A DNA stretch of 8,533 nt. It comes from Phycisphaerae bacterium. Its GTDB lineage: Bacteria > Planctomycetota > Phycisphaerae > UBA1845 > Fen-1342. The position numbers and the translations under genes are program-made. Numbering within the stretch: the stretch's first letter is position 1; each line of letters starts with the position of its first letter. The notes under the pieces were generated by a model, which saw only the letters and a program-made list of their open reading frames with translations, was not told the DNA's origin and ran no database searches. Location of the stretch: NCBI GenBank assembly GCA_026984555.1, contig JALSRY010000620.1:1-8533 (forward strand), in the 5' to 3' direction. Positions 6,784-8,533 of this stretch are shown one piece after another.

Positions 6784-6885
6784 CTAGCCACCGGGCGATC
6801 CATGCTCCGGTGGTGGTACGCCACGGCGGCGCGCGAACGCGGCGATGCGGGCCGAATGTTCCGCGAGCTGGGCGGGCGTCCTCAT
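6784..6885 (-). CDS. Possible 33-aa small protein
   Basis: The frame MRTPAQLAEHSARIAAFARR... is helical and alanine/arginine-rich. Its ATG at 6885 overlaps the stop of the frame upstream as ATGA, and GGGAG sits 7 bases before it. After its TAG at 6786 a different minus-strand frame continues with a hydrophobic segment, WIARWLVAFRLLVAAYG, which ends at 6737 exactly where the 111-aa gene starts. The two could be one gene with a frameshift near the CCACCACC run (about 6807-6818). Coding status is uncertain. Confidence 0.35.
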   Translation of the reverse strand: MRTPAQLAEHSARIAAFARRRGVPPPEHGSPGG

Positions 6886-7094
6886 AGAGCGGCTCCCAGG
6901 GCGGCCAAGTTGCCCACATGTGGGTTGCCTATGACTTGGGCCGCCGCGTCTCCGCCCGACACCGGGTCGGACGTGAATCCGATCGACGCGGCGCCCGATG
7001 GCGCCGAGGCCGCCGCCCGCGAGGTGTGGGACGATGCCTGCTGATAACCTGGATCTGTTGGGCGGACGCACGGACAGCGTCCGGGAGGTAAGCG
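6882..7094 (-). pseudogene. Possible 5'-truncated C-terminal fragment of an unknown protein
   Basis: A minus-strand frame with no usable start codon reads a Ser/Ala/Gly-rich segment ending NPHVGNLAALGAAL. Its TGA overlaps the ATG of the 33-aa frame. Composition and the ATGA overlap favour coding. The opposite strand is also open here (a frame ending EVWDDAC at 7044), so the choice of strand is not secure. If real, it is the tail of a gene cut off near 7094, close to where the HTH gene begins on the other strand. Confidence 0.28.
7084..7088 (+). promoter_or_regulatory. Ribosome binding site of the HTH gene
   Basis: GGAGG lies 8 bases before ATG 7097. A second possible start, ATG 7034, has GAGGTG upstream, but the extra 21 residues do not resemble the family. 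Confidence 0.6.
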
Positions 7095-7096
7095 TC

Positions 7097-7462
7097 ATGG
7101 TCGCCACGGACGGCGCGCTCACGAGCGAGAAGATCGAGGCGATTCGCAAGGCCGCGGCAGCGTACATCCGCCGAGCCGGCTACGCCCAGTCGCTGGTGGC
7201 GCAGAAACTCGGCTCGAACGAGACCTACATCAGCAATTTCCTCTCGGGCCGCTTCGACGCGATTCCCGCGAAAACCTTGTCCGCCTTGGCCCGCGGGACC
7301 AACGAGTGGATGGAGCTCGATCACCGCCGCCGCCAGCGCGTCGCCCGAGGTCGGTTCAGGCGAACCCGGCGACGCCGGCACCTAGCTGCGCCGGCGGGCC
7401 GGCTACCAGCTCAACGACAAGTGGACCGCCGAAGTGGGCGGCAACGTGTTCTTCGGCACTAA
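7097..7462 (+). CDS. HTH protein resembling the N-terminal domain of MuB-type transposition ATPases, probably truncated
   Basis: From ATG 7097 the product is 121 residues. Residues 8-78 form a Xre-like helix-turn-helix: a leading helix (EKIEAIRKAAAAYIRR, 11-26), the HTH (YAQSLVAQKLGSNETYISNFLSG, about 29-51) and a closing NEWMELDHRRR (69-79). This layout, ending in a 'W-(L/M)-E' helix with basic residues, matches the DNA-binding N-terminus of MuB-type AAA ATPases, which select transposition targets. Here the Walker-containing domain is absent. After about residue 80 the frame becomes an Arg-rich run that looks non-coding and stops at 7460. An alternative frame from this point reads ASPEVGSGEPGDAGT and stops at 7385. 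A stand-alone Xre-family regulator is the main alternative. Confidence 0.6.
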   Translation: MVATDGALTSEKIEAIRKAAAAYIRRAGYAQSLVAQKLGSNETYISNFLSGRFDAIPAKTLSALARGTNEWMELDHRRRQRVARGRFRRTRRRRHLAAPAGRLPAQRQVDRRSGRQRVLRH

Positions 7463-7643
7463 CCAGTACACCTTCTCCGGGCAGTTCTCGCACAACGGCA
7501 ACATCTACGTCGCATTGAGCAACGGCTCCCGAAACGCCGCCCCGACGCCAGACCCGGCCCGCCGAGCGTGCTGCGCTCGTCCGCGACCGGGTCCGGTGCT
7601 GCCGAGGAGCGTGGTGAAAAAGCGTCAGAACTCCACCAGGTGA
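7386..7643 (+). pseudogene. C-terminal remnant of an outer-membrane beta-barrel protein
   Basis: Right after an in-frame TAG (7383-7385) the plus strand reads GYQLNDKWTAEVGGNVFFG... and FSGQFSHNGNIYVAL (to about 7519). Alternating polar and hydrophobic residues in two strands, a 'GGN(V/I)FFG' turn and 'GQF..N.N(I/V)Y' are typical of the last strands of DUF1302-like or porin-like barrels. These normally end in an aromatic residue. Here the end is replaced by SNGSRNAAP and a Pro/Arg-rich run to TGA 7643, which overlaps the stop of the convergent chemotaxis gene by 19 bp. No start codon or barrel body is present, so this is a fragment. The family assignment is from pattern only. Confidence 0.5.
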
Positions 7644-8533
7644 CTCTCCGCTTCCGGGGACGCGGCGGCGGCCGACTTCGCCGGTGCGGACGCCCGGTCC
7701 GCTTGGGCCAATTCTATGCCGATCCTGTAGTTGCCATCGGTGACCTCTTCGCAACGGGCCACGCGGCCGCTGAGGTGCTCGACGCCGCCGTCACGTCGCT
7801 GCAACTCGATGCGGCACGTGCTGTCCAGGTCAAGCGGCTGACGCGCGCGCAGGCCGATGCCGTAGGCGCTGCGGTCGCGCGCTCCCGCATCGAAGCTCAC
7901 CGGGCTGCCGTTGTGCGTGCCCGAGACCCGCGCCAGCCCCGCGGCGAAACGACGCTCCGACCGCCGGCGCGAACCGTGCACCAGCGCGATCAGGTCGGCC
8001 ACGAACTGGTCCTTGAGCGAGACCGCCATGCCGGCCAACTGCTCTGCGGCGCTGGCCGACTGTTCGGCGCCGGCGGCGTTCTGCTGCGTAGTGCGGTCCA
8101 TCTGGGCCACGGCGGAGTTGATCTGCTCGACACCTTGAGCCTGCTCGTTGGCGGCCTGCTTGATGTCACGCAGCAGGTCGGCGATTTGCTCGACATCGCC
8201 TACGATCGATTGCAGCGCAGCGGTGGCGGCGTCGGCCACCTGCGTACCGCCGCGAGCGCGATTCACCGAGTCCTCGATCAGCCGCGTCGTATCGCGCGCC
8301 GCCTCGGCGCTGCGCTGCGCCAGGTTGCGCACCTCTTCGGCCACGACCGCGAAGCCCTTGCCGTGCTCGCCGGCGCGGGCAGCCTCGACCGCCGCGTTGA
8401 GCGCCAGCAGGTTGGTTTGGAAGGCGATCTCCTCGATGACCTTGATGATCTTGCTGATCTCGGCCGACGAGTCGTTGATGGCCGCCATGGCGGTCTGCAA
8501 CTGGCTCATCGTCTCGCCGCCGCGCCGCGCGTT
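7625..8533 (-). CDS. Methyl-accepting chemotaxis protein with C-terminal PilZ domain (N-terminus outside window)
   Basis: The frame is open to the right edge, so the sensor, membrane and HAMP parts are missing; 302 residues are visible. The cytoplasmic signalling hairpin is clear. Its tip, [20 protein letters not shown] and the following [22 protein letters not shown] (about 34-76), binds CheA and CheW. The returning helix, rich in Ala, Gln and Glu, runs to about 178 and should carry methylation sites. A PilZ domain follows (about 190-275) with an RRSERR segment (RxxxR) and DRSAYG (DxSxxG), the two c-di-GMP-binding motifs. The tail is Ala/Ser-rich and ends HLVEF, with no CheR-binding pentapeptide of the NWETF type. 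The receptor probably adjusts chemotaxis to c-di-GMP, as shown for Azospirillum Tlp1. Signalling identity is certain; c-di-GMP binding is inferred. Confidence 0.94.
   Translation of the reverse strand, partial: NARRGGETMSQLQTAMAAINDSSAEISKIIKVIEEIAFQTNLLALNAAVEAARAGEHGKGFAVVAEEVRNLAQRSAEAARDTTRLIEDSVNRARGGTQVADAATAALQSIVGDVEQIADLLRDIKQAANEQAQGVEQINSAVAQMDRTTQQNAAGAEQSASAAEQLAGMAVSLKDQFVADLIALVHGSRRRSERRFAAGLARVSGTHNGSPVSFDAGARDRSAYGIGLRARQPLDLDSTCRIELQRRDGGVEHLSGRVARCEEVTDGNYRIGIELAQADRASAPAKSAAAASPEAESHLVEF

Larger units (their letters stand above)
6270..7624. mobile_element. Probable decayed mobile element upstream of mraZ
   Basis: The interval starts with tandem TGT-initial repeats. It holds overlapping small minus-strand ORFs, a plus-strand MuB-type HTH domain without its ATPase and a headless outer-membrane barrel end. 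None of these belongs to the dcw cluster or the chemotaxis gene. No integrase, no inverted matching end and no clear target duplication is visible; the 5 bases before the first repeat are AACTG. The right boundary is a guess: the element may end near 7385, near 7624, or run beyond the window. Confidence 0.35.

Noticed and set aside
6655..7044. Plus-strand frame ending EVWDDAC, overlapping a possible HTH start at 7034
   Set aside because: Most of it is antisense to the better-supported 111-aa gene and its neighbours. The last 40 codons remain ambiguous but have no recognisable similarity.
7563..7579. 6-bp hairpin CGAGCG/CGCTCG downstream of the chemotaxis gene
   Set aside because: It is short, has no U-run and lies about 45 bases beyond the stop; it is common by chance at this GC content.
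7605..7625. GGTGAAAAAGCGTC as a second copy of the repeat core marking the right end of the element
   Set aside because: The match is short, in direct rather than inverted orientation, and overlaps the end of the chemotaxis gene.

Overview
The window is about 8.5 kb of GC-rich bacterial DNA holding three blocks: a division and cell wall (dcw) cluster, a strip of eroded accessory DNA, and the end of a chemotaxis receptor gene. The organism is probably a member of the PVC group, Planctomycetota being my best guess. That guess rests on a dcw cluster with an extra LysM gene, the transpeptidase motif form EPGSIFKPF and a Mu-type transposition remnant. No rRNA or other decisive marker is present, and a proteobacterium cannot be excluded.

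The dcw cluster fills positions 1-6119 and reads entirely on the minus strand. In transcription order it is mraZ, a 447-bp gap rich in hairpins, rsmH, a membrane-anchored double-LysM protein, an ftsL-like gene, ftsI and murE, which runs off the left edge. mraZ regulates the cluster, RsmH methylates 16S rRNA, and FtsL and FtsI work in septal peptidoglycan synthesis. MurE adds the third amino acid of the peptidoglycan precursor. The LysM gene between rsmH and ftsL is not part of the E. coli order. Start sites are well supported for rsmH (GTG at 5162) and the LysM gene, and ftsL and ftsI overlap by ATGA. A candidate promoter lies about 50-75 bp upstream of mraZ.

From about 6270 to 7620 the sequence is unlike the blocks on either side. 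It opens with two perfectly adjacent 31-bp repeats, 29/31 identical, beginning TGTTCGGCG. They look like end repeats of a transposon of the Mu/Tn5053 (DDE integrase plus AAA ATPase) kind. Behind them lie small minus-strand ORFs with ATGA-type overlaps, one of which (111 aa, Trp-rich) looks like a real gene. Next comes a plus-strand HTH protein resembling the N-terminal domain of MuB-type ATPases but lacking the ATPase. Last is the C-terminal beta-strand end of an outer-membrane barrel protein with no body. I read this strip as a decayed mobile element or insertion hot spot placed directly upstream of mraZ.

The right end (7625-8533, minus strand) is the C-terminal part of a methyl-accepting chemotaxis protein fused to a PilZ domain with both c-di-GMP-binding motifs. 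This suggests a motile organism in which c-di-GMP tunes chemotaxis signalling.
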